Source: Streptomyces sp. WAC05374 | GTDB lineage: Bacteria > Actinomycetota > Actinomycetes > Streptomycetales > Streptomycetaceae | Assembly (NCBI RefSeq): GCF_004353505.1 | Contig: NZ_SMNQ01000016.1 | Span: forward strand, 62,001-126,000 | Direction of reading: 5' to 3' | DNA: 64,000 bases | Program-made: the position numbers and the translations under genes | Part shown: piece after piece, positions 56,788 to 64,000 of the stretch | Layout of the letters: each line of letters begins with the position of its first letter | Numbering within the stretch: the stretch's first letter is position 1 | The notes under the pieces: generated by a model | Databases searched by the model: none | What the model was told of the DNA's origin: nothing | The model's input: only the letters and a program-made list of their open reading frames with translations

Positions 56788-58821
56788 GTGAGATCCACGC
56801 CAAGCCGTCGCGCCACCGCGACGGGCGCCCTGATCGCCGCCGCCGCCATGCTCGCCGTGGGCGTGCAGACCGGTGCCGCCACCGCCGCCGACACCCCGGG
56901 CACCTTCGCGCCCAAGGCGCAGGCGGCCGGCAAGGCCGACCCCGGCGCCCTGCCCGCCGACCTCTCCCCCGCGCAGCGCACCGCGCTGATACGCGCGGCC
57001 GACGCCACCAAGGACGACACGGCCAGGGAACTCGGCCTCGGCGCCCAGGAGAAGCTCGCCGTCCGCGACGTCGTCCAGGACCGCGACGGCACCACCCACA
57101 CCCGCTACGAGCGCACGTACGCCGGGCTGCCCGTCCTCGGCGGCGACCTCGTCGTCACCGAGACGAAGGCGGGGCGGACCGAGGCGGTCAGCAAGGCCTC
57201 CAGGGCGGAGCTCAAGGGCGTCGACACCACCGCGGACATCACCGCGGCCGCCGCCGAGAAGCAGGCGCTGAGCGCGGCACGGGCCGAGGGCTCCAAGGCG
57301 ACCGACTCCGAGCGCGCGCCGCGCAAGGTGGTCTGGCTGGCGCAGGGCAAGCCGGTCCTCGCGTACGAGACCGTCGTCGGCGGCCTCCAGCACGACGGCA
57401 CGCCCAACGAGCTGCACGTCGTCACCGACGCCACCACGGGCGCCAAGCTCTTCGAGTGGCAGGCCGTCCACACGGGCACCGGCAACACCCAGTACAGCGG
57501 CCAGGTCACCCTCGGCACCGCGCCCTCGTACACGCTGACCGACACCGGCCGCGGCAACCACAAGACGTACAACCTCAACCGCGGCACCTCCGGCACCGGG
57601 ACGCTGTTCTCCGGCGCCGACGACATCTGGGGCGACGGCACCCCGCAGAACCTGGAGACGGCCGGCGCCGACGCCCACTTCGGCGCCGGGCTCACCTGGG
57701 ACTACTACAAGAACGTCCACGGCCGCTCGGGCATCAAGGGCGACGGCGTCGGCGCGTACAGCCGCGTCCACTACGGCAACGCGTACGTCAACGCCTTCTG
57801 GCAGGACAGTTGCTTCTGCATGACGTACGGCGACGGCGCGGGCAACGCCAAGCCGCTGACCTCCATCGACGTCGCCGCGCACGAGATGACGCACGGCGTC
57901 ACCTCCAACACCGCCAAGCTGGTCTACAGCGGCGAGTCGGGCGGCCTGAACGAGGCGACCTCCGACATCTTCGCCGCCGCGGTCGAGTTCTACGCCAACA
58001 ACGCCCAGGACAAGGGCGACTACTTCGTCGGCGAGAAGATCGACATCCGCGGCAACGGCACCCCGCTGCGCTACATGGACAAGCCGAGCAAGGACGGCTC
58101 GTCGAAGGACTACTGGTACTCCGGCATCGGCGGCATCGACGTCCACTACTCGTCCGGCCCGGCCAACCACTGGTTCTACCTGCTCTCCGAGGGCAGCGGC
58201 GCCAAGACCGTCAACGGCGTGAACTACGACTCGCCGACCTCCGACGGCCTGCCCGTCACCGGCATCGGCCGCGACAAGGCCGCGCTGATCTGGTACAAGG
58301 CGCTCACCACCAAGTTCACCTCCACGACCAACTACGCCGGTGCCCGCACCGGTACGGTCGCGGTCGCCACCGAGCTGTACGGCGCCGGCAGCGCCGAGGT
58401 GAAGGCCGTCGAGCACGCCTGGGCCGGCATCAACGTCGGTTCGCGCCCCGGTGGCGGCGACCCCGGCACGGGCAAGATCTTCGAGAACACCGCGGACGTC
58501 GCCATCCCGGACAACGGCGCCGCCGTGACCTCCGCGGTCAACGTCACCGGCATCGCGGGCAACGCGCCCTCCACGCTCAAGGTCGACGTGGACATCGTCC
58601 ACACCTGGCGCGGTGACCTGGTCGTCGACCTGGTGGCGCCGGACGGCTCCGTCTACAACCTGAAGCCGTTCAGCTCCTCCGACTCGGCCGACAACGTCAA
58701 GGCCACCTACACGGTCAACGCCTCCAGCGAGGTCGCCAACGGAAGCTGGAAGCTCCGCGTGCAGGACAAGGCCGCGCAGGACACCGGCTACATCAACAGC
58801 TTCAAGCTGACCTTCCCGTAA
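56788..58821 (+). CDS. Secreted M4-family (thermolysin-like) zinc metalloprotease with P-domain
   Basis: 677 residues. A Sec-type signal (about 1-33) is followed by a propeptide with FTP and PepSY parts, the catalytic domain with AAHEMTHGV (HExxH at 365-369) and the third zinc ligand Glu in GLNEATSD (about 389), and a C-terminal P-domain from about residue 555 (KIFENTADVAIPDNG to SFKLTFP). It is made as a zymogen, folds with its propeptide and degrades extracellular protein. The P-domain may assist stability or binding. The GTG at 56788 has AAGGAG upstream. A clean terminator follows, so it is a single-gene unit. Confidence 0.95.
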   Translation: MRSTPSRRATATGALIAAAAMLAVGVQTGAATAADTPGTFAPKAQAAGKADPGALPADLSPAQRTALIRAADATKDDTARELGLGAQEKLAVRDVVQDRDGTTHTRYERTYAGLPVLGGDLVVTETKAGRTEAVSKASRAELKGVDTTADITAAAAEKQALSAARAEGSKATDSERAPRKVVWLAQGKPVLAYETVVGGLQHDGTPNELHVVTDATTGAKLFEWQAVHTGTGNTQYSGQVTLGTAPSYTLTDTGRGNHKTYNLNRGTSGTGTLFSGADDIWGDGTPQNLETAGADAHFGAGLTWDYYKNVHGRSGIKGDGVGAYSRVHYGNAYVNAFWQDSCFCMTYGDGAGNAKPLTSIDVAAHEMTHGVTSNTAKLVYSGESGGLNEATSDIFAAAVEFYANNAQDKGDYFVGEKIDIRGNGTPLRYMDKPSKDGSSKDYWYSGIGGIDVHYSSGPANHWFYLLSEGSGAKTVNGVNYDSPTSDGLPVTGIGRDKAALIWYKALTTKFTSTTNYAGARTGTVAVATELYGAGSAEVKAVEHAWAGINVGSRPGGGDPGTGKIFENTADVAIPDNGAAVTSAVNVTGIAGNAPSTLKVDVDIVHTWRGDLVVDLVAPDGSVYNLKPFSSSDSADNVKATYTVNASSEVANGSWKLRVQDKAAQDTGYINSFKLTFP

Positions 58822-58841
58822 GCCGGGAAGCGGACGGCCGG

Positions 58842-58874
58842 CCGCCCGGTGGCACTCCCTGTGCCGCCGGGCGG
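58842..58874 (+). terminator. M4 protease terminator
   Basis: CCGCCCGG (58842-58849) and GGCAC (58851-58855) pair with GTGCC (58861-58865) and CCGGGCGG (58867-58874), with one T-G pair and a five-base loop. It is 21 bp past the stop. Confidence 0.85.
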
Positions 58875-59150
58875 TCGTGCGTGCGTGCGGTGGTACAGCA
58901 GCGGCGGCGCCGGGTACGCCCTGGTCTCCCCGCTGCGTCCGGGCGGTGGCGTGCGGTGGGGACCGTGCCCACGGTCCCGGCCGTCACACCGGCCCGGAAC
59001 CACACCGGGCGGGGAAGTCCATCGCTTTCCGGCCGTGGCCGGAGCTCTCTCCTCCTCCCGGTCGGGGGTCATACGCCGAAGGGCCGAGGCGGGATCGGTT
59101 CAGCGGCCGATGCCGTCGTCCCGGCGCGGGCGGCAGGCTGAGCGGCGCAC
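58875..59150. other. Intergenic region between two convergent terminators
   Basis: 276 bp between the protease terminator and the glgP terminator. It contains one further hairpin, GGGACC/GGTCCC around 58959-58978. The open frames seen here are low-complexity and lack ribosome sites, so I call no gene. Confidence 0.5.
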
Positions 59151-59188
59151 GGCTCGTCGCCCCTCACGAGGGGAGGGGGCGACGAGCC
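59151..59188 (-). terminator. glgP terminator
   Basis: GGCTCGTCGCCCC (59151-59163) pairs perfectly over 13 bp with GGGGCGACGAGCC (59176-59188), with more C-G pairs possible inside. It starts 11 bp past the glgP stop. Confidence 0.85.
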
Positions 59189-59198
59189 GGGGGGACCG

Positions 59199-61817
59199 CT
59201 ACCGCATCAGGACGCCGGCGCCCTCTCCGGTCGCCTCCGTCGGCAGCGCGACCAGCCCCAGGTCGGCGCCCGCCGCCAGCAGGCGGTGCGTGGGCAGTAT
59301 CCGCACGGTGTACCCGAAGGGGCCCGTCCGGTCGAGGGTGAGGGGGCCCTCGTAGACCCACCTCCCCTGCTGGTCCGGGCCCCCGGCCGGCTTCAGCGGC
59401 ACGGTCTGGGCGTCCCGGAGCCGGTCGTCGGTGTCGACCCGGCCGGCGACCGCCTGGACCTCGACGTCCTCGGGCCGGAGGTCGCCCAGGGCCACCCGTA
59501 CCCGCAGGGCGAGGGTGGCGCCCAGCTCCGCGGTGCCGTTGGCCTCGTCCACCTCGACGTGGTCGACCGCCACCCGCGGCCAGGCGGCCCGTACGCGGGC
59601 CTTCCAGTCGGCGAGTTCGCGGGCGGCGCCGGTGTCCAGCGACCGGTGGGCGAGGGCGGCCGGGGTGTACAGCCGTTCCACGTACTCCCGCACCATGCGT
59701 CCCGCCAGCACCTTGGGACCGAGGTTGGCGAGCGTCCGGCGGACCATCTCGATCCACCGCTCGGGCAGCCCGTTCGCACCCCGGTCGTAGAAGCGGGGCG
59801 CGACGCGCTGCTCGATCAGCTCGTACAGCGCGGCCGCCTCCAGGTCGTCGCGCCGGTCCTCGTCCGTGGTGGGACCGTCGGCGGTGGGAATGGCCCAGCC
59901 GAAGTCCGGCTCGTACCACTCGTCCCACCAGCCGTCCAGGACGGAGAGGTTGAGGCAGCCGTTCAGCGCGGCCTTCATCCCGGAGGTGCCGCACGCCTCC
60001 AGCGGCCGCAGCGGGTTGTTCAGCCACACGTCGCAGCCGGGGTACAGCTTCTGCGCCATGCCCATCCCGTAGTCGGGCAGGAACACGATCCGGTGGCGCA
60101 CCCGCGGGTCGTCGGCGAACCGCACCAGCTCCCGCACCAGCCGCTTGCCGCCGTCGTCCGCCGGGTGGGCCTTGCCCGCGACGACGATCTGCACCGGCCG
60201 TTCGGGGTGCAGCAGCAGCTCCATCAGCCGGTCGCGGTCCCGCAGCATCAGCGTGAGCCGCTTGTAGGAGGGAACGCGGCGGGCGAAGCCGATGGTGAGG
60301 ATGTCGGGGTCCAGGACGCCGTCGATCCACCCCAGCTCGGCCGAGCCCGCGCCCCGCTGCCGCCAGGAGGCGCGCAGCCGGGTCCGTACCTCGGTCACGA
60401 GCTGGTCGCGCAGCTCGCGCCGCAGGTCCCAGATCTCACCGTCGGCGATCTCGCCCAGCGCGTCCCAGCGCTGGGAGCCGCCGACGGTGAGGGCGTCCTC
60501 GGCGCGCTGGGCCCCGATCTTCCGGGCGCCGAGCCGGAACACCTCGGGCGCCACCCAGGTGGGGGCGTGCACGCCGTTGGTGATGGAGGTGATCGGCACC
60601 TCGTCGGGGTCGAACCCGGGCCACAGGCCGGCGAACATCTCCCGGCTGACGGCGCCGTGCAGCGTGGACACGCCGTTGGCGCGCTGGGCCAGGCGCAGGC
60701 CCATCACGGCCATGTTGAAGAGGTTGGGCTCGCCGCCGGGGTAGGTCTCCATGCCGAGCTGGAGGACGCGCTCGACGTCGACCCCGGGCAGTTCCGCCCC
60801 GTCGCCGAAGTGGCGGGCGACGAGCTCGCGGTCGAACCGGTCGATGCCGGCCGGGACGGGGGTGTGGGTGGTGAAGACCGTCCCCGCGCGGACGGCCTCC
60901 AGGGCGGCGTCGAACTCGACGCCCTCCTCGCTCAGTTCCCGGATGCGTTCCAGGCCGAGGAAACCGGCGTGCCCCTCGTTGGTGTGGAACACCTCGGGGT
61001 CGGGGTGGCCGGTGAGCGCGCAGTACGCGCGTACCGCCCGGACACCTCCTATCCCCAGCAGCATCTCCTGGAGCAGCCGGTGTTCGCTGCCGCCGCCGTA
61101 GAGCCGGTCGGTGACGTCCCGTTCGGACGGGCCGTTCTCCTCCACGTCCGAGTCCAGCATCAGCAGCGGTACGCGGCCGACCTGGGCCACCCAGACGTGG
61201 GCGTGCAGACAGCGCCCGGCCGGCAGGGCGAGGGAGACCCGGACGGGCGTGCCGCCGGGCTGCCGCAGCAGGCTGACGGGCATCTCGTTGGGGTCCAGGA
61301 GCGGATAGTGCTCCTGCTGCCAGCCGTCCCGGGAGAGCGACTGGCGGAAGTAGCCGTGCCGGTAGAGCAGCCCGACGCCGATGAGCGGTACGCCGAGGTC
61401 GGAGGCGGCCTTGAGGTGGTCACCGGCGAGGATGCCGAGGCCGCCGGAGTACTGGGGCAGGGCGGCGGTGACACCGAACTCGGGCGAGAAGTAGGCGACG
61501 GCGGCGGGCAGGTCGCTGTTCTGGCTCTGGTACCAGCGGCGGCCGCGCAGATAGTCGTCCAGGTCGTCGGCGGCGGCGGCGAGGCGGCGCAGGAAGCGCC
61601 GGTCGCGGGCGAGCTCGGCGAGTCTGGCCGCGGACACGGAGCCCAGCAGCCGGACCGGGTCGCCGCCGGCCGCCCGCCACCCCTCGGGGTCGACGGCCTG
61701 GAACAGGTCACGGGTCTCGGCGTGCCAGGACCAGCGCAGGTTGCGCGCGAGGTCGCTGAGCGGCCTCAGCGGGTCGGGGAGGACGGGGCGCACGGTGAAT
61801 CGACGGATTGCCTTCAC
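59199..61817 (-). CDS. glgP: Alpha-glucan (glycogen/maltodextrin) phosphorylase
   Basis: 872 residues, the length of the actinobacterial/archaeal-type phosphorylases with an N-terminal DUF3417-like region (RPLSDLARNLRWSWH). It releases glucose 1-phosphate from alpha-1,4-glucan ends. Hallmarks are YFSPEFGVTAALPQYSGGLGILAGDHLKAASDLG (segments), HTNEGHAGF and the PLP Lys in EACGTSGMKAALNG. The GTG at 61817 has GAAGGTGG upstream at good spacing; a GTG three codons earlier is less well placed. Some homologues use alpha-maltose 1-phosphate-linked glucans. It is convergent with the protease gene. Confidence 0.94.
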   Translation of the reverse strand: MKAIRRFTVRPVLPDPLRPLSDLARNLRWSWHAETRDLFQAVDPEGWRAAGGDPVRLLGSVSAARLAELARDRRFLRRLAAAADDLDDYLRGRRWYQSQNSDLPAAVAYFSPEFGVTAALPQYSGGLGILAGDHLKAASDLGVPLIGVGLLYRHGYFRQSLSRDGWQQEHYPLLDPNEMPVSLLRQPGGTPVRVSLALPAGRCLHAHVWVAQVGRVPLLMLDSDVEENGPSERDVTDRLYGGGSEHRLLQEMLLGIGGVRAVRAYCALTGHPDPEVFHTNEGHAGFLGLERIRELSEEGVEFDAALEAVRAGTVFTTHTPVPAGIDRFDRELVARHFGDGAELPGVDVERVLQLGMETYPGGEPNLFNMAVMGLRLAQRANGVSTLHGAVSREMFAGLWPGFDPDEVPITSITNGVHAPTWVAPEVFRLGARKIGAQRAEDALTVGGSQRWDALGEIADGEIWDLRRELRDQLVTEVRTRLRASWRQRGAGSAELGWIDGVLDPDILTIGFARRVPSYKRLTLMLRDRDRLMELLLHPERPVQIVVAGKAHPADDGGKRLVRELVRFADDPRVRHRIVFLPDYGMGMAQKLYPGCDVWLNNPLRPLEACGTSGMKAALNGCLNLSVLDGWWDEWYEPDFGWAIPTADGPTTDEDRRDDLEAAALYELIEQRVAPRFYDRGANGLPERWIEMVRRTLANLGPKVLAGRMVREYVERLYTPAALAHRSLDTGAARELADWKARVRAAWPRVAVDHVEVDEANGTAELGATLALRVRVALGDLRPEDVEVQAVAGRVDTDDRLRDAQTVPLKPAGGPDQQGRWVYEGPLTLDRTGPFGYTVRILPTHRLLAAGADLGLVALPTEATGEGAGVLMR

Positions 61818-61942
61818 GTGTTCCACCTTCGCAGGGCAGGTACGTTTCGGGGTGGACGCACGGGCGTTGTGCGTCCGCCTTCACCCTCCGACGGTATCGG
61901 GACCCCGCCCTCCGCAACCACGGCGCACTCAGGGGAGCGCGT

Positions 61943-63274
61943 TCACGGAGCGCTCACCGGGACCTCGTACGGGGAGCCCGCGTTGACGGTCTCCGGGTCG
62001 AACGCGCCGGTCGCGGCGTACCGGGCGGCGATTTCGCGCCGTTCGTGCGGCGGGATCACGTCGTCGATGCGGTCGAAGCCGCCGGGGGCGCGCCGGTGGG
62101 CCAGATTGATGACGACTTCGGGGCCCTGGCGCCGGTTGGCGCGCTGAAGCTCCGTCATGGCGGGTCGGCGCCCGGCCTCGTAGGCGGCGAGGGCGCGGGC
62201 CGGGTCGGGGTGGTGGGCCATGGCGTGGGCGAGGGCCCGGGCGTCGATGACGGACTGGGTGGCGCCGTTGGAGCCGATGGGGTACATGGCGTGCGCGGCG
62301 TCGCCGATGAGGGTGGTGCGGCCGTGGCTCCAGCGCAGCAGGGGCTCGCGGTCGACCATGGGGTACTCGTGGGCGGTGTCGGCGGCGCGCAGCACCTCGG
62401 GGAGGTTCACGCCGCCGAACTCCCAGCCCTCGTAGTGGTGGAGGAAGTCGGACACGGGTACGGCCCGGTTCCAGTCGCCCCGGAAGGAGCCCCGGAAGGA
62501 GCCCGGCGACGTGCTCCGGAGGGTGCCCCCGCGCGGGGTGCCGGCGATGCTGTCGGCGGGCATCGCCAGCGCCCAGTTGACGAGGACCTCCCCCGAGGGC
62601 CGCTCGGCCATGGGATAGACGACGGCCCTGCACCGGTCGTCGCCCGCGATGAGCATGAACCTCCCGGCCCGGCGCGCGTCCAGCCGTGACACGCCGCGCC
62701 ACACCAGCATGCCGTTCCACGGCGGCTCGCCCTCGCGGGGGTTGAGGGCGGCGCGGACCGCCGAGCGGATGCCGTCGGCGCCGATCAGGACGTCCGGCTC
62801 CAGCGAGGCCCGGCCGGCCCGGGCGCCCTCCCGGTGCTCCAGGCGCACGCGCGGGCGCCCGTCGGGGAGCTGCTCCAGGCCGGTCACCCGGACACCGGTG
62901 ACGATCGCGGACGGGCCGAGCCGGCGGCGTACCGCGTCGGCGAGGACCCGCTGGAGGTGGGCGCGGTGGACGGAGAGCTGCGGCCAGTGGTGGCCGGCGC
63001 CGAGGCCCCGGGGCTCGCAGGAGATCAGTCCGCCGGAGCGGTGGTAGTAGCGCAGCTCCCGGGTGCGTACGGCGTTGGCCTCCAGCTCGTCGAGGAGTCC
63101 GAGCGCGTCGAGTTCGCGGACCGCGTTGGGCATGATGTTCAGCCCGGCGCCGACGGGCCGGATGCCGGGCGCCGCCTCCACGACGGTGACGTGGCCGAAG
63201 CCGGCGGCGTGCAGGGCGAGCGCCGCGGTCAGGCCGGCGATCCCGCCGCCGGCCACGAGTATGTGCGGGGTCAT
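61943..63274 (-). CDS. FAD-dependent aromatic-type monooxygenase (PhzS/salicylate hydroxylase-like)
   Basis: 443 residues. Group A flavin monooxygenase: dinucleotide motif VAGGGIAGLTAALALHAAG, the DG motif GADGIRSAVRAAL and the GD motif LIGDAAHAMYPIGSNGATQSVIDA. It probably hydroxylates an aromatic substrate with NAD(P)H and oxygen. Near the middle a 12-bp tandem duplication (62478-62501) encodes SFRGSFRG. Its ATG overlaps the stop of the PrnB-like gene (ATGA), so the two enzymes are made together and may act in sequence. The substrate is unknown. Confidence 0.9.
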   Translation of the reverse strand: MTPHILVAGGGIAGLTAALALHAAGFGHVTVVEAAPGIRPVGAGLNIMPNAVRELDALGLLDELEANAVRTRELRYYHRSGGLISCEPRGLGAGHHWPQLSVHRAHLQRVLADAVRRRLGPSAIVTGVRVTGLEQLPDGRPRVRLEHREGARAGRASLEPDVLIGADGIRSAVRAALNPREGEPPWNGMLVWRGVSRLDARRAGRFMLIAGDDRCRAVVYPMAERPSGEVLVNWALAMPADSIAGTPRGGTLRSTSPGSFRGSFRGDWNRAVPVSDFLHHYEGWEFGGVNLPEVLRAADTAHEYPMVDREPLLRWSHGRTTLIGDAAHAMYPIGSNGATQSVIDARALAHAMAHHPDPARALAAYEAGRRPAMTELQRANRRQGPEVVINLAHRRAPGGFDRIDDVIPPHERREIAARYAATGAFDPETVNAGSPYEVPVSAP

Positions 63275-64000
63275 GCCGCGGCTCCTCTCAGGGGGGCGCC
63301 CGGCCGCCGGGTGGTCCGGCGCACCAGCGTCTCGTTGTCCCGGGTAAGGTCGAGCACGGTGCGCAGCAGGGCGACCGGCGCGCCGCCGCTGCCCTGCTCG
63401 TACAGCTTGACGCCGTCGCTGTAGGCCTTGCGGGCGATGCCGAGGTGGCGGGCGCGGAAGGTCTTCAGGATGCGCAGCACCCGTGCCAGGGAGTGGGCGG
63501 AGGCGACCAGCTCGGGGGGCAGCCGGTGCACGGTCTCCCAGCTCAGCGCGGCTGTCAGCTTGCCGACGGCCGAGACGCCGCCCTGGTGGGCGGCGTGGAA
63601 GGCGCGCCAGGACGGGAGGCTGTAGTCGACCGACTCGGCGAGGAAGGCGTCGTAGCCGGGGTCGGTGCGGTCGCACTGCCAGACCGTCAGGTCGACCAGC
63701 CACAGCGGCACCTGGGCGGCGGCCGGGCCGAGGTAGTCGCGCCCGGCGACGTCGATCTCCTCGAAGTACGGGCGCAGCGTGCGGGCGAAGTAGTCCGGGG
63801 AGACGTTGTCGACGGTGAAGTCGATGGCGTCGACCATCGCCTGCACGTGCTGCGCGGTGCGGTCCAGGGCGAGGGCGAAGCCCGGGTCGTACGGTTCCAG
63901 GCGGGCCAGCCGGCCGCAGGTGCCGAGGGCGGCGACGAGGCTGGGGAAGACCATCCGGACGGCGTCCTGGAGGTGGGCCTCCATCGCGTCGCCGGTGAAC
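63271..64000 (-). CDS. PrnB-like heme enzyme (IDO/TDO superfamily, DUF1864), 5' end beyond window
   Basis: 243 codons are visible and the frame is open at the right edge, so the N-terminus is missing. The sequence resembles PrnB of pyrrolnitrin synthesis: ours YFARTLRPYFEEIDVAG and DYLGPAAAQVPLWL match the PrnB stretch FYDELRPFYEPI and SYLGPGAVEMPLF as I remember it, with a later RARHLGIARKAY where PrnB has RAPHLKLAERAY (the heme-ligand His) and GSGGAP in both. By that comparison about 135 residues are missing. PrnB rearranges a tryptophan derivative to a phenylpyrrole. Family membership is well supported by eye; the reaction here is not known. Confidence 0.75.
   Translation of the reverse strand, partial: FTGDAMEAHLQDAVRMVFPSLVAALGTCGRLARLEPYDPGFALALDRTAQHVQAMVDAIDFTVDNVSPDYFARTLRPYFEEIDVAGRDYLGPAAAQVPLWLVDLTVWQCDRTDPGYDAFLAESVDYSLPSWRAFHAAHQGGVSAVGKLTAALSWETVHRLPPELVASAHSLARVLRILKTFRARHLGIARKAYSDGVKLYEQGSGGAPVALLRTVLDLTRDNETLVRRTTRRPGAPLRGAAA

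Noticed and set aside
58849..59355. Overlapping plus frames between the protease and glgP
   Set aside because: They cross two strong terminators and overlap the glgP 3' end; composition is low-complexity and no ribosome site is seen.

Overview
The window is about 64 kb of very GC-rich, densely packed DNA with GTG, ATG and TTG starts and many 4-base start/stop overlaps. Gene content and order (gatCA-orf-gatB, a GGDEF/EAL protein next to ligA, mnmA and a cysteine desulfurase, an oligopeptide ABC operon, gcvT-gcvH-glyA-sdaA behind a glycine riboswitch, an EF-hand gene) indicate a Streptomyces chromosome, in a conserved core region. Only sequence was used; names rest on motifs and remembered family knowledge.

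Layout. Bases 1-9.1 kb: a truncated LAL-type ATPase regulator, two small or membrane proteins, a GNAT acetyltransferase with an MMPL exporter, and a Tat-secreted phospholipase C. 9.4-13 kb: the amidotransferase operon gatC-gatA-(79-aa membrane ORF)-gatB. 13.3-20 kb: a membrane GGDEF/EAL protein (RmdB-like), then ligA, a MetE-like protein, a short-chain dehydrogenase and a LOG protein. 20.1-24.9 kb: DUF427, alpha/beta hydrolase, mnmA, amidase, cysteine desulfurase and two tiny membrane proteins. 25-27.2 kb: a FabR-like TetR regulator, a thioesterase and a TRIC-type channel. 27.4-33.6 kb: an oligopeptide ABC operon in the order permease C, binding protein, permease B, ATPase D, ATPase F. 33.9-36.2 kb: two SseB-like proteins and a P-loop protein.

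36.3-41 kb: the glycine riboswitch with gcvT, gcvH and glyA, a strong terminator, then sdaA. Together these genes handle glycine/serine flux and one-carbon units. 41-46.4 kb: class A beta-lactamase, CopD-like membrane protein coupled to a two-EF-hand protein, YncE-like lipoprotein, HATPase regulator, enoyl-CoA hydratase. 46.4-49.1 kb: two paralogous L,D-transpeptidases. 49.2-49.6 kb: an unusual 135-bp repeat array. 49.6-61.8 kb: glgX, a heterodimeric ABC exporter, a flavodoxin-like reductase, a secreted M4 protease with a P-domain, and glgP. 61.9-64 kb: an FAD monooxygenase translationally coupled to a PrnB-like heme enzyme that runs off the right edge.

Most genes are ordinary core genes. The two observations most likely to be new are the repeat array before glgX, whose copies differ by paired, structure-preserving changes, and the PrnB-like/FAD-monooxygenase pair, which may be the edge of a biosynthetic locus. 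No rRNA, tRNA, CRISPR array, insertion sequence or prophage was seen.
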